This document shows positions 55,493-64,000 of a stretch of DNA of 64,000 bases, piece by piece. Positions within the stretch are counted from its first letter, which is position 1, and every line of letters starts with the position of its first letter. The notes under the pieces were generated by a model. The model saw nothing but the letters and a program-made list of their open reading frames with translations. It did no database searches and was not told the DNA's origin. The DNA is from JAADJA01 sp963840975 (lineage in GTDB: Bacteria; Bacteroidota; Bacteroidia; Bacteroidales; JAADJA01). The stretch covers positions 141,637 to 205,636 of the forward strand of contig CAWJBC010000016.1 in assembly GCA_963840975.1 (NCBI GenBank), in the 5' to 3' direction. Both the position numbers and the translations under genes were made by a program.

Positions 55493-55523
55493 CTGTTTTA
55501 TTGATTATAAAAAACTTAACATT

Positions 55524-56420
55524 ATGAAATACATTGGAGCACATGTTAGCGCATCAGGTGGTGTCGAAAACGCACCCGTCAATGCCATTCAGATAGGAGC
55601 AAAAGCGTTTGCTTTGTTCACAAAGAACCAGAAGCAATGGTTTGCCAAACCTTTGACAGATGATAACATCCGGTTATTCCGTGAAAACCTGGAAAAGTTT
55701 GGCTATGATGCCCGGTTCATAATGCCTCACGATAGCTATTTGATCAACCTGGGCAACCCTGTTCAGGAAAATCTTGATCTGTCAAGGAAATCCTTTCTCG
55801 ATGAAATGCAGCGTTGTGAATTGTTGGGACTTCAATTGCTCAATTTTCATCCGGGTGCGCATTTAAAACAAATAACCGAGGAAGAATGTCTGAACCGTAT
55901 TGCTGCGTCGGTTAACATTGTATTGGACAAAACCAAAGGTGTTACTGCTGTGATTGAAAATACCGCCGGCCAGGGATCCCATGTCGGTTATAAGTTCGAA
56001 CACCTTGCACATATCATTGACAAAGTGGAAGACAAGAGCCGTATTGGTGTTTGCCTCGATACCTGCCATACCTACACAGCCGGTTATGACATTAAATCTG
56101 AAGCAGGATATCAAAAAACCTTTGATGATTTTGAGCGGATTGTTGGATTTCAATACCTGAAAGGCATTCATCTCAACGACTCCAAAAAAGAATTAGCCAG
56201 CCGCGTTGATCGCCACGACAGCATTGGTAAAGGATTGTTAGGAGAAGAAATCTTCCGTCGCCTGATGAACGATCCCCGTTTCGATAACATGCCCATCATT
56301 CTCGAAACCCCTGATGAAAGCCTCTGGGAAGAAGAGATTAAATGGCTTTACAGCCTGGTCGTAGCAATAGATACTTTTTCCTTTCAATCCAGGCTCCTCT
56401 TCTTTTTTGACTTGAACTGA
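55524..56420 (+). CDS. nfo: Deoxyribonuclease IV (AP endonuclease)
   Basis: A 298-residue TIM-barrel nuclease. IGAHVSASGG at the start, LNFHPGAHLK, VIENTAGQGSHVGY, VCLDTCHTYTAGYDI, HLNDSKKELASRVDRHDSIGKG and PIILETPDESLW are the conserved metal-binding blocks. It cleaves abasic sites and acts with exonuclease III, also encoded here. The C-terminus runs about 15 residues past the usual end (LYSL...), possibly from a missed base near the stop. Confidence 0.95.
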   Translation: MKYIGAHVSASGGVENAPVNAIQIGAKAFALFTKNQKQWFAKPLTDDNIRLFRENLEKFGYDARFIMPHDSYLINLGNPVQENLDLSRKSFLDEMQRCELLGLQLLNFHPGAHLKQITEEECLNRIAASVNIVLDKTKGVTAVIENTAGQGSHVGYKFEHLAHIIDKVEDKSRIGVCLDTCHTYTAGYDIKSEAGYQKTFDDFERIVGFQYLKGIHLNDSKKELASRVDRHDSIGKGLLGEEIFRRLMNDPRFDNMPIILETPDESLWEEEIKWLYSLVVAIDTFSFQSRLLFFFDLN

Positions 56421-56457
56421 TTTCAGTTTAATTTTTTTCCTGCGTTTATAAATCCAA

Positions 56458-56495
56458 ACCGGACGTTCACACATTTTTTACCGGCGTTCACACAT
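56458..56495 (+). promoter_or_regulatory. Direct-repeat operator upstream of the beta-helix T9SS gene
   Basis: CGTTCACACAT occurs twice, at 56464-56474 and 56485-56495, each preceded by ACCGG. The start-to-start distance is 21 bp (two helical turns), as in LytTR-type sites (two 9 bp repeats with GTT core, 12 bp apart). The sequence only partly matches the LytTR consensus. A TATATTTG -7-like box follows at 56524-56531, leaving room for RNA polymerase. Confidence 0.5.
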
Positions 56496-56523
56496 CTGTT
56501 TCATATTTACCTCTCCTGCGAAT

Positions 56524-56531
56524 TATATTTG
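56524..56531 (+). promoter_or_regulatory. Candidate -7 element downstream of the direct repeats
   Basis: TATATTTG matches the TAnnTTTG consensus, 28 bp after the second direct repeat. The start codon at 56778 is ~240 bases further on, so a long leader is implied. It contains a T9 run (56641-56649) after a weak GC hairpin (56625-56638). Confidence 0.4.
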
Positions 56532-56762
56532 AATGGATTTTAACCATCAAACTGTTTGCGCTCATGAATTTGATTTTGATTGCAAGAGGTACACAAATAA
56601 CAATCATCCTGACAAAAAATAATATGGCGGTATTCTGCCGTTTTTTTTTCCGGTGGTTTTCAGCCATGTTTTTATATCAACCGGATAATACTTTTAGAAA
56701 ATATTAAACACAAAAAAGTAATGAACATAAGTTCATTATCTAATCAATCAATTCATTAACTT

Positions 56763-56780
56763 AAAACGGAGGTTTTTATG
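56763..56780 (+). promoter_or_regulatory. Strong ribosome-binding leader, copy 1
   Basis: AAAACGGAGGTTTTTATG, a perfect GGAGG Shine-Dalgarno 5 bases before the start, which is unusual for Bacteroidota. The identical 18 bases occur at 59549-59566 before the next gene, so the start region was probably duplicated. Confidence 0.7.
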
Positions 56781-59496
56781 AAGACTTTTACAAAATGTTT
56801 ATTGGCTGTGTTTACCTTTGGGATGGTAACGCATTATGCTATTGCACAATCCCAGATTAGTTTCAGTCGGTTATGTCGCAGGGAGAAGGAATTGCCGGCT
56901 GGAATGCCAACGGAAGCGGACCTGAACCGGCAGCTACCGGTCACCTAGAGCCGACCCCTGGATTCACTAATCAACTTATTATCTTGTCTTCACACGATTA
57001 CATTACCGAAAACACTGACCATGCCTGTGCCCACTTTTTGCCAGAATCAACAGGGTTTCCAGAGTTTGATCAGGCACTGTCAGATAATGGTTTTAGCCTG
57101 GACGAGGTTAAGATGAAATACGGGCTTGACATCCCTGGAAGAAGATATTGATGGTATGGATTGGCTTTCCTTTAATGACTACGTTATGCCAATTATTATA
57201 ACATGGAATTACTTTTTGAACTGGATGGAGAACCATTACTATCCGGGTTATTCGATTATGCGAATATGTCACAATACATTGGACCGGCATCTGGCAATAT
57301 TGAAATTATTATTCTTCTTTTACAAAGATTGAAGCTGTGGCGATAAGCGTTGACGTTTCGAAGTAGCCACTGCTTTTTTATCCGACCTGGATGGAATGGA
57401 AATAACCTTTTACAACGAAGCCACAGTTGGGATGCTTTTTCTGGAACCGGAAGAGACGGAATTTATTCAATGTTCTGAACGGACTCATCACTGTTGGAAA
57501 CCCAAGCCTGCCTTTCAAGGGTCTTAAAGCCAACAATGAAGGAACTGTTGCCTGGAATGCAGATGGCACCGGACCCGAACCCTACGGTAATGGCCACGAT
57601 GACATGCTTTACTATTCTGCTTCAGTGGACTATGATGATATTAATACAAGCCCGGATGCCTGCCTGGGGCATTTCCTGGAAGGTTCAACCGGTTTTTTCA
57701 ATACCTTGCTTCAATTGCAGTACCGGGGTTTTGAAATCGGAGATCTGAAAATGAAGATGGGACTAATCAGCCTCGGACCTGATGTTGAGGGAGAAGACTG
57801 GGGTGTTGAAAATGGTCATGACTGGCTGAATGAATATAACAATGTTTTTGTAATCGAAATTAACGGTGAACCCATTCTGTGGACTCTTCAGGATACCAAT
57901 AGGATGGTTCTTATGACAAATTATTGGGAGACTTGTTTATCTGTTGGTAATGTCCATGATATTTCACAAAATGCATCCGCTGATGCTCAGTTTGTTGCGC
58001 AGTCTTTTCTGAAGGATCTGGGAACCCATTTGATGAAGACTATAACATCCAGCCTTTCCTATCAAGGTCCGTATTCTGATGGGAATGGAAGAAGCGGCGC
58101 CTATTACCAAATAGATGCTGGAAATGTGATGGGCGTTCACGATAAGGCCACTTTCGTCCCCGAAGGACCTGTTAGCGGAACCTGGACTGCAGAAGGTTCT
58201 CCCTATTATATTGATGGTGATCTTACTATTGAAAACGGAGAAACACTTACCATCGAATCAAGTGTGAAAGTGGCAGTGCGTGGTCCGTATCATTTTAATA
58301 TACAGGGTGCTGTTGTTGCTCAAGGGACAGTCGATGAAAAGATAATGTTTACAAGCTCCAACCCCAATATCATGTGGGATGGATTTGATTATGATGGAAC
58401 AGCAGTAACAAACAGCCCATCGGTTTTTAATCACTGCTTATTTCAATATGGACAGGCTCAGGGTGGTGGAGAATATAACAGCGGTGGAGTTTTTGCTGTA
58501 AGAAATTATGACAATATTCAAATTTTTAATTCAACTTTCAGAAACAATCTTGCAGATCTCTTTGATGCGACCTATGTTACCTGTGGCGGAGCAATTGCAC
58601 TTTGGAATTCCAGCCCATTGATCCAGAAATGCATCTTTTATGATAATTATGCGCTGGACTATGCCGGCGCCATTTTAGCATATACAAACTCAAATCCGAT
58701 AATTTCAAATTGCTTGTTTTACAATAATGATTCTCAACGTGGTGGCGCCCTTGCTTTTTATTCGAATAGCAATGGTAAGGTGATAAACAGCACCATTGCT
58801 GAAAATACCGCATTATTTGGCGGCGGATTATACTTTTATTCGCAATGCAACCCTGAGATCATTAACACCATTCTCTGGAATAATGAAGCCAGCAATGCCG
58901 GAAATCAGGTTTATTTTAGCACAGGACTTAGCATTCCGGGATTCTATTATTGTGATATAGAAGAAGGTGCAGCCGGATTTGGAGGCACGATGTTTAATGG
59001 GGATTACTTATTCAATTCAGATGAAATGATCCAATATTCAGTGGCAATGAAGAACATCCCTTTTCATTGCAGGCAGAATCGCCTTGCTATAACGCAGGAA
59101 CACCTGACACATCAGTATGGTTTTATGATAAATACCTGCCCGAAACCTGGATTTGTGGCAATCCACGTATTCTGAATGGCCGTATTGATATTGGAGCCTA
59201 TGAATTGCTGATAACAGGAATCGAGCAGCATAATGAACCGATTTCCTTCTTTACTGTTCAGCCTAACCCGGTTAGAAACGTGGCACATTTCAATTTTGAA
59301 TTAGTCTGAAAATGAAATGGTGAAAATTGAATTGTACAATTACCTTGGACAAAAAATGGATGAGCCGTTCAATGCCTTTCAACCTGCCGGCTCATATAGC
59401 CTTCCGGTAAATTTAGAAAAACTTCAGCAAGGAACATATATTGCGAAAATTACCAAAGGTCAACAAATATACATAACCAAATTCATTAAATATTAA
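56778..59496 (+). pseudogene. Secreted beta-helix protein with T9SS sorting domain, about eight frameshifts
   Basis: Reading across frames gives one ~906-residue protein. It has a signal peptide (MKTFTKCLLAVFTFGMVTHYA) and two copies of a ~180-residue domain (first with EGIAGWNANGSGPEP, second with EGTVAWNADGTGPEP; both with HFL/P-E-S/G-STGF and DWL motifs). A right-handed beta-helix follows (repeats such as CLFQYG, CIFYDN, CLFYNN, NTILWNN). A T9SS CTD ends at 59496 (YNYLGQKMDE, YIAKITKG). Indels sit near 56861, 57122, 57184, 57318, 57361, 57458, 59024 and 59304; removing them makes the length a multiple of three. Six are before 57.5 kb. Sequencing error or decay are both possible. Confidence 0.85.
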
Positions 59497-59548
59497 TTCA
59501 AATTTTGGTAAGTTACCATATTGTGGCTTACCTATTTATTAACTTAAT

Positions 59549-59566
59549 AAAACGGAGGTTTTTATG
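59549..59566 (+). promoter_or_regulatory. Strong ribosome-binding leader, copy 2
   Basis: Identical to 56763-56780 over 18 bases including the ATG at 59564. The upstream TATTTATTAACTTAAT is also alike. It supports the start choice of the hydrolase gene. Confidence 0.7.
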
Positions 59567-60946
59567 AAAACATTAACAAAAACTATTGTTGCAACAGCCT
59601 TGCTCTTATGCACTGTGCTGTTTATGAATGCTCAACCATCGATGGATTACAACATCCTTATTGAGGACATCGAATTCCAACCTGGCGTTACCATTGACAT
59701 TGATGTCAACGTTTATGTCAACGAAAATGCAACCAACTGGGCCAATCACGGGAAAATTTTCGCCATTGAAGGGATGGCACACACAGCAAATTGCTTGAAG
59801 CCACTGGCCGAAGAACTCTTCCTAAATCCACCCCAGATGGAGATCAATGAGTTTTTTGCCATTGACATGCCCGGAAGAGGTGGCAGTGGACTGCCAGAAG
59901 GAGACGACTTTTTACTAGAAGACATGTATATTGAGGACTACCTGGAAGTAATTCAAGGTGCCATTGCTTATCTGAACAATGAGCTGAATATTTTCCCAAA
60001 CACCATCATGGGTCATAGCCTGGGCGGATTGGAAGTCATCTTGCTACAGAATAAACTTATCGATGAAGGAACCAATTTAAGAAAGAAATTTGGGATTAAA
60101 AATGCTGTCTTGTTGGCTCCTGGTATCCCAGCTCCGCTCGATTGGGCTTACATCAATGGGGGTGGTTCAGCCGGGTTATATGCTTATATTGATTATTTTA
60201 CTCCTGAATATGGAACGGTGCTCAACCTCCCATTCTATGCTTGGCCATTTGCTTTCTTTACGAATACGTGCTGTTATTCAGCCCCCAATATGGTTCCGGG
60301 CGCTCCTTCGCCGGCTGAAGTGTTAGCCAATGGGTATAATAGTATTGAACCCGCTCCTTTGTTATTGCAAATATCAGGGGCAGAAATCCCTCCCGGCTTG
60401 CCTTATCCCTATAAGCCAAGGAAAGAGGCCGACCCGGGAATCTTTATACCGAAAAACGGTGTGCAGCTTACCATCATATCAGATGAATTTGATAAAATGA
60501 TGACACCTGCAGAAGAGATGGAATTATATGAGTACCTGACCGGGGATCATAAACACAAGCGGCTATTTGAAGTGTTGGGAGAAGAGACCTGTCATGATAC
60601 GCATATTTCCGATCCTCATGCAATTGCTGCATTACTCAATAAGCCTTCAATTTTTAAAAGTTCTGTTGATGATGAACAGGAACTAACCAATGACCAAATC
60701 AATATATATCCGAATCCTGTTGAAGGAAAAACCACCTTGTCCTATTTTGTTCCTGCTGATGTACCTGTAAAAATAAGGCTATTTAATTCAGCGGGTATGG
60801 AGATTGAAATGCTGATGGATGAACAAAAAATTGCCGGTAATCATCAAATTCAATTTGAGACGGATCAATATCCGGCAGGCATTTATGTCGTGACATTAAA
60901 TATTGGCGGGAATATTATAACCCAAAAAATGATCAAGATCAATTAA
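59564..60946 (+). CDS. Secreted alpha/beta hydrolase with T9SS type A sorting domain
   Basis: A 460-residue protein. The signal peptide ends near LFMNAQPS. The alpha/beta hydrolase core has AIDMPGRGGSG and MGHSLGGLEV (nucleophile Ser in GHSLG near residue 152). A late His is in CHDTHISDPHA, and acids include DEFDKMM. It is probably an esterase or lipase. The last ~80 residues are the T9SS CTD (INIYPNPVEGKTTLSYFVP to ITQKMIKIN). Its start region duplicates that of the upstream beta-helix gene. Confidence 0.9.
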   Translation: MKTLTKTIVATALLLCTVLFMNAQPSMDYNILIEDIEFQPGVTIDIDVNVYVNENATNWANHGKIFAIEGMAHTANCLKPLAEELFLNPPQMEINEFFAIDMPGRGGSGLPEGDDFLLEDMYIEDYLEVIQGAIAYLNNELNIFPNTIMGHSLGGLEVILLQNKLIDEGTNLRKKFGIKNAVLLAPGIPAPLDWAYINGGGSAGLYAYIDYFTPEYGTVLNLPFYAWPFAFFTNTCCYSAPNMVPGAPSPAEVLANGYNSIEPAPLLLQISGAEIPPGLPYPYKPRKEADPGIFIPKNGVQLTIISDEFDKMMTPAEEMELYEYLTGDHKHKRLFEVLGEETCHDTHISDPHAIAALLNKPSIFKSSVDDEQELTNDQINIYPNPVEGKTTLSYFVPADVPVKIRLFNSAGMEIEMLMDEQKIAGNHQIQFETDQYPAGIYVVTLNIGGNIITQKMIKIN

Positions 60947-61040
60947 TATGACCCTGAGGTTTAGTCAATGTAAGAAAAGCAGGTGGCCATCGCAGGCTGC
61001 CTGCATTTCGGAATTAAAATTCAGGCTTTTGTAATTTGTG

Positions 61041-61164
61041 ATCAATTATTCCGGCGTTTAACAACTTATCCCTGTCGTTCATTAATAATTGGCCGGAAGG
61101 GGTTTATTTCTGCCGCCTTCAAATTGGAAATGAAATGGTAACAAAGAAAATTATAAAACTTTAA
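61041..61164 (+). pseudogene. Orphan T9SS C-terminal domain fragment
   Basis: A stretch without an upstream start encodes WPEGVYFCRLQIGNEMVTKKIIKL and a stop. This nearly duplicates the end of the receptor-L-like gene (PAGVYFCRVKVENEMVTKKIIKL, ending 62513). It is preceded by stop codons and no signal peptide, so it is a remnant of a lost or rearranged gene. The upstream 100 bases (60950-61040) show nothing. Confidence 0.65.
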
Positions 61165-61178
61165 CAGTTCAGCGTTTT

Positions 61179-61237
61179 GTGTTCTGAGTTTTGTCCACAG
61201 AACCACATTTTGAGAGTTAACCTAGAACTCAGAACAC
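61179..61237. repeat. Inverted repeat before the receptor-L-like gene
   Basis: GTGTTCTGAGTT (61179-61190) and AACTCAGAACAC (61226-61237) are exact inverted copies 35 bases apart, in a low-complexity stretch rich in AGAAC/CTGAAC words that continues to 61250. It lies 27 bases before the ATG at 61264. Such words are common in dispersed Bacteroidota intergenic repeats; a regulatory role is uncertain. Confidence 0.5.
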
Positions 61238-61263
61238 TGAACCCAGAACATAAATGTATCATC

Positions 61264-62513
61264 ATGAAAAAACTAACATTTACAATTGTATTTATTTTGA
61301 GCCAGGTTTTACTGTTTGCACAAACAGAAGATTCCTGCCTGCCCAATGGCATTACATTTGAAACCCAGGCAGACATTGATAATTTCCAAACCGACTATCC
61401 AAATTGTACAGAAATTGAAGGGAACGTTCAGATCGAAGGGGATGAAATCACCAATTTAAACGGATTGAGTGTGCTGACAAATATCGGAGGCAGACTCCGG
61501 TTTTACACCTGCACAGTCCTTCCGGATTTGACAGGTCTGGAAAATCTAACGACCATTGGCGGGGACTTAATCATTTATGTCTGGCCATCCAGCACAACAT
61601 CACTGACCACTTTATCTGGCCTTGATAATTTGGTTACAGTAGGAGGTGCACTTGAAGTTACAGGAACCGATGTTCTTCTAAATTTAGCGGGTCTGGAAAA
61701 TTTGACCACCATCGGTGAGAACTTTGAAATCGGTGGGAATACATCGATGATTAATTTATTGGGACTTGACAATTTAACATCCATCGGAGGCGACATCTGG
61801 ATTGGAGAAAATCCGGTACTTACTTTACTTTCGGGACTTGAAAGTCTGACTTCAATTGAAGGAAGTTTTGAAATTTATGAAAGTGATGCACTGGTGAATT
61901 TCACCGGATTGAACAATCTGAACACCATTGGCGGAGATTTTAAAGTTAATTACAACAATTCCCTTTCCAGTTTTTCAGGGCTTGAAAGCCTGACATCCAT
62001 TGGCGGATATGTTGAAGTTTATTACAATAATGTCCTGACGGAGTTAACCGGACTTGGAAATATTGATGCCGGTTCGATCACAGATATTTATGTCGAAGAA
62101 AATCCCATGCTGTCAACCTGCCATGTAATGAGTATTTGCAATTACCTGTCAGCTCCCAACGGCGATACTGAAATTTCAAACAACGCTTCCGGTTGCAATA
62201 CCCCTGAAGAAGTAGAAGAAGCATGTTTGGAAATTTCTTTAAACGAATTCTACGGAAATAACGAAATTTCAATTTTCCCCAATCCGACCAATGACCTGGC
62301 TTTTTTAAGCTTGAATACGCCTGTCAAAAAGTTCAGTGGAGATTTGCATTTACAATACCACCGGCATTTGTCTCAAAAAGCTGGCAATTCCAACATCAAC
62401 AGCCTGGTCAAAAAGAGTTTACGCTTGTTTTGAAAGATTTGCCTGCAGGGGTTTATTTCTGCCGGGTAAAAGTTGAAAATGAAATGGTCACGAAGAAAAT
62501 AATAAAATTATAA
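61264..62513 (+). CDS. Secreted receptor-L/LRR-like repeat protein with T9SS sorting domain, two frameshifts
   Basis: Starts at ATG 61264 (MKKLTFTIVFILSQVLLFAQ, signal peptide). About ten 24-residue repeats of the type GLENLTTIGGDLxI (e.g. SLTSIEGSFEIYE, NLNTIGGDFKVNY) form a receptor-L-like solenoid. The T9SS CTD starts at ISIFPNPTNDLAFLSL but the frame breaks at two A-runs (62326-62330 and 62375-62379). Removing one A from each gives YNTTGICLKSWQFQ... LKDLPAGVYFCRVKVENEMVTKKIIKL and 415 residues. A cell-surface binding protein of unknown ligand. Confidence 0.82.
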
Positions 62514-62595
62514 ACCAGTTGCTGGTTGCTTAATACTGGATGCTAGTTACGGCCCAATCAGTAACAAGAAACAAGTAACAAAAAACAAGAATATC

Positions 62596-64000
62596 ATGAA
62601 AAAATTTACTCTCTCAATCATCATTTTAGTGGCTGGACTTTTCATCAGCCAGAACCTAAGCAGCCAAAACAGCAGCCTGGCAAATATTGATGAATTCATC
62701 CTTGCCAACATGAGTACATTTCATGTTCCCGGACTCTCGGCGGTTATCATCAAAGGTGATTCGGTAGTCTGGAACAACAATTATGGCCACATGAATCTGC
62801 AAAACAGCATCCCTGTAAATGATTCCACGCTGTTCTCAGTTTTTTCAATAGGAAAATCCATTACCGCAGCCTGCATCATGCAACTGTGGGATGACGGATT
62901 GTTGGAACTGGATCAGAACATCAATGAATTTCTTCCCTTTCAATTGGTTAATCCCTGGAATAGCGCTGACAGCATTACCGCCCGGATGCTGATGTCGCAC
63001 TCTTCAAGCGTTAACAACGGAAATATATACAGCTATGTCTCGGTCGGAGATCCTACCATTGAACTGGGCTTTTTCCTTGAGAATTTTTTGAGTGCCGAAG
63101 GCACTATTATAATAATAGCAACTATTGGAACATGCAACCAGGCACACAATTTCATTATGATAATTATGGAGTAGCATTAAACGGATATTTGATTGAACCT
63201 TTAACAGGGATTGCATTCAGTCAGTATGCACAGGATTCATTGCTTGCGCCGCTTGAAATGGATAAATCCGCCTGGTTCCTGGCGGAGTTGAATGTAAACA
63301 ATCTGGCAACCGGCTATACCTGGTCGGGGGGGAATTACACTCCGGTTCCGAATTACGGACACCCTGCTTATCCCGGACTGTCATTGCGATCCACGGCTCT
63401 TGAACTGGCAAATTATACAATTATGTTGCTGAATGATGGAAACTTTAAAGAGTTGACAGTATTATCGGATGCAGCCGTAGATTCCATGGCTACCCTTCAA
63501 AATCCTAACTGGAACTTTTCCTATGGCCGCCCGGGTTTGGGACTATTCAAAAGAACCGATTATGGTAACAGGACTGTTTGGGGTCATAATGGCGGCAGTG
63601 ATGGCGGATATGCCAATCACTTCTATTTTTGTAAAGAGGAAAACTCTGGGATAGTGATCACCACAAACTCTGAGCAATATGTTGATCCGATAGTTTTGCA
63701 ACTATTCGAGTATGCGGGATTATTCACTATTGCAAATCCAGGCACTGACATTACCTCTTCAGGATTTACGGCAATCTGGGAACCGGCTGCTACGGCGACA
63801 GGGTATTTGCTGGATATAGCTTTTGATGATGAATTTGTAAATTTCGTAAATGGGTATGAAAATATGAATGTTGGCTTTGCAACCAGCTATACCGTAACGG
63901 GGATAGAGCCTGAAACGGAATATTTTTACAGGTTAAGGGCATTCAATATTGCTGATACAGGAGCTTATTCGAATGTGATCAGTTTGACAACATTTTCAAC
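62596..64000 (+). CDS. Secreted serine hydrolase (beta-lactamase class C fold) with fibronectin type III domain, frameshifted and cut by window edge
   Basis: Begins with a signal peptide (MKKFTLSIIILVAGLFISQ). The penicillin-binding fold has FSIGKS (S-x-x-K near residue 87), HYDNYGV (Y-x-N) and WGHNGGSDGG (HxG-like). One base is missing near 63101-63104; the frame then continues YYNNSNYWNMQPGTQFHY and stays open to the window end. From ~63730 a fibronectin type III domain follows (FTAIWEPAATATGYLLDIAFD, YRLRAFN). Likely an esterase or D-aminopeptidase-like hydrolase at the cell surface; a T9SS domain may lie beyond the edge. Confidence 0.87.

Overview
The window looks like a chromosomal segment of an uncultured, probably anaerobic member of the Bacteroidota, most likely Bacteroidales-like. 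The grounds are several type IX secretion (T9SS) cargo proteins with type A C-terminal sorting domains, TAnnTTTG-type -7 promoter elements, AT-rich sequence, a panC-panD-flippase-rfaE2-radA cluster, and a ferredoxin-linked 2-oxoacid oxidoreductase (korAB). No rRNA, tRNA, CRISPR array, transposase or phage gene was seen.

Left part (1-13 kb): mostly housekeeping genes on the minus strand. These are radA, rfaE2-type adenylyltransferase, a flippase-like membrane protein, panD and panC, thioredoxin-like proteins, an acyl-CoA carboxylase pair and mutS2. A leucine-rich-repeat lipoprotein sits between two direct copies of a hairpin-rich repeat. At 13.4-14.9 kb lie five back-to-back HicA/HicB toxin-antitoxin genes. 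A beta-mannosidase and a seven-blade propeller T9SS protein follow.

19-30 kb is an ion and osmotic homeostasis block. It holds two SLC12-like cation-chloride cotransporter homologues with a ~1000-residue coiled-coil ATPase between them, two MscS-type channels and a cation/proton antiporter. A ~240 bp palindromic repeat element sits between the upstream transporter gene and one mscS. At 30-34 kb is a tandem pair of multiheme c-type cytochrome-like secreted proteins, then a MarR-controlled oxidoreductase set (34-36 kb).

36-39.7 kb is the most interesting locus. It is a compact minus-strand operon encoding a small Cys-rich protein, a true two-cysteine DsrC, a DsrM-like membrane cytochrome b, a DsrK/HdrD-like iron-sulfur protein and a cysteine desulfurase-type enzyme, with no dsrAB in the window. 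It could form a DsrC-centred sulfur or thiol redox relay.

40-56 kb carries a DCC oxidoreductase, two secreted PCMD-like proteins, a ClC channel, exonuclease III, a B12/radical SAM enzyme, a cyclophilin, korAB, queD, an AAA_14 ATPase and endonuclease IV, with several repeat elements in the gaps. 56.5-64 kb is a run of secreted T9SS-type proteins: a beta-helix protein, an alpha/beta hydrolase, a receptor-L-like repeat protein and a serine hydrolase.

Many genes are interrupted by single-base indels, mostly in short homopolymers (panC, beta-mannosidase, the ATPase, one SLC12 gene, the beta-helix gene and others). The restored reading frames give normal family lengths, so most are probably sequencing or assembly errors. 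The 56.8-59.5 kb gene carries about eight and could be genuinely decayed.
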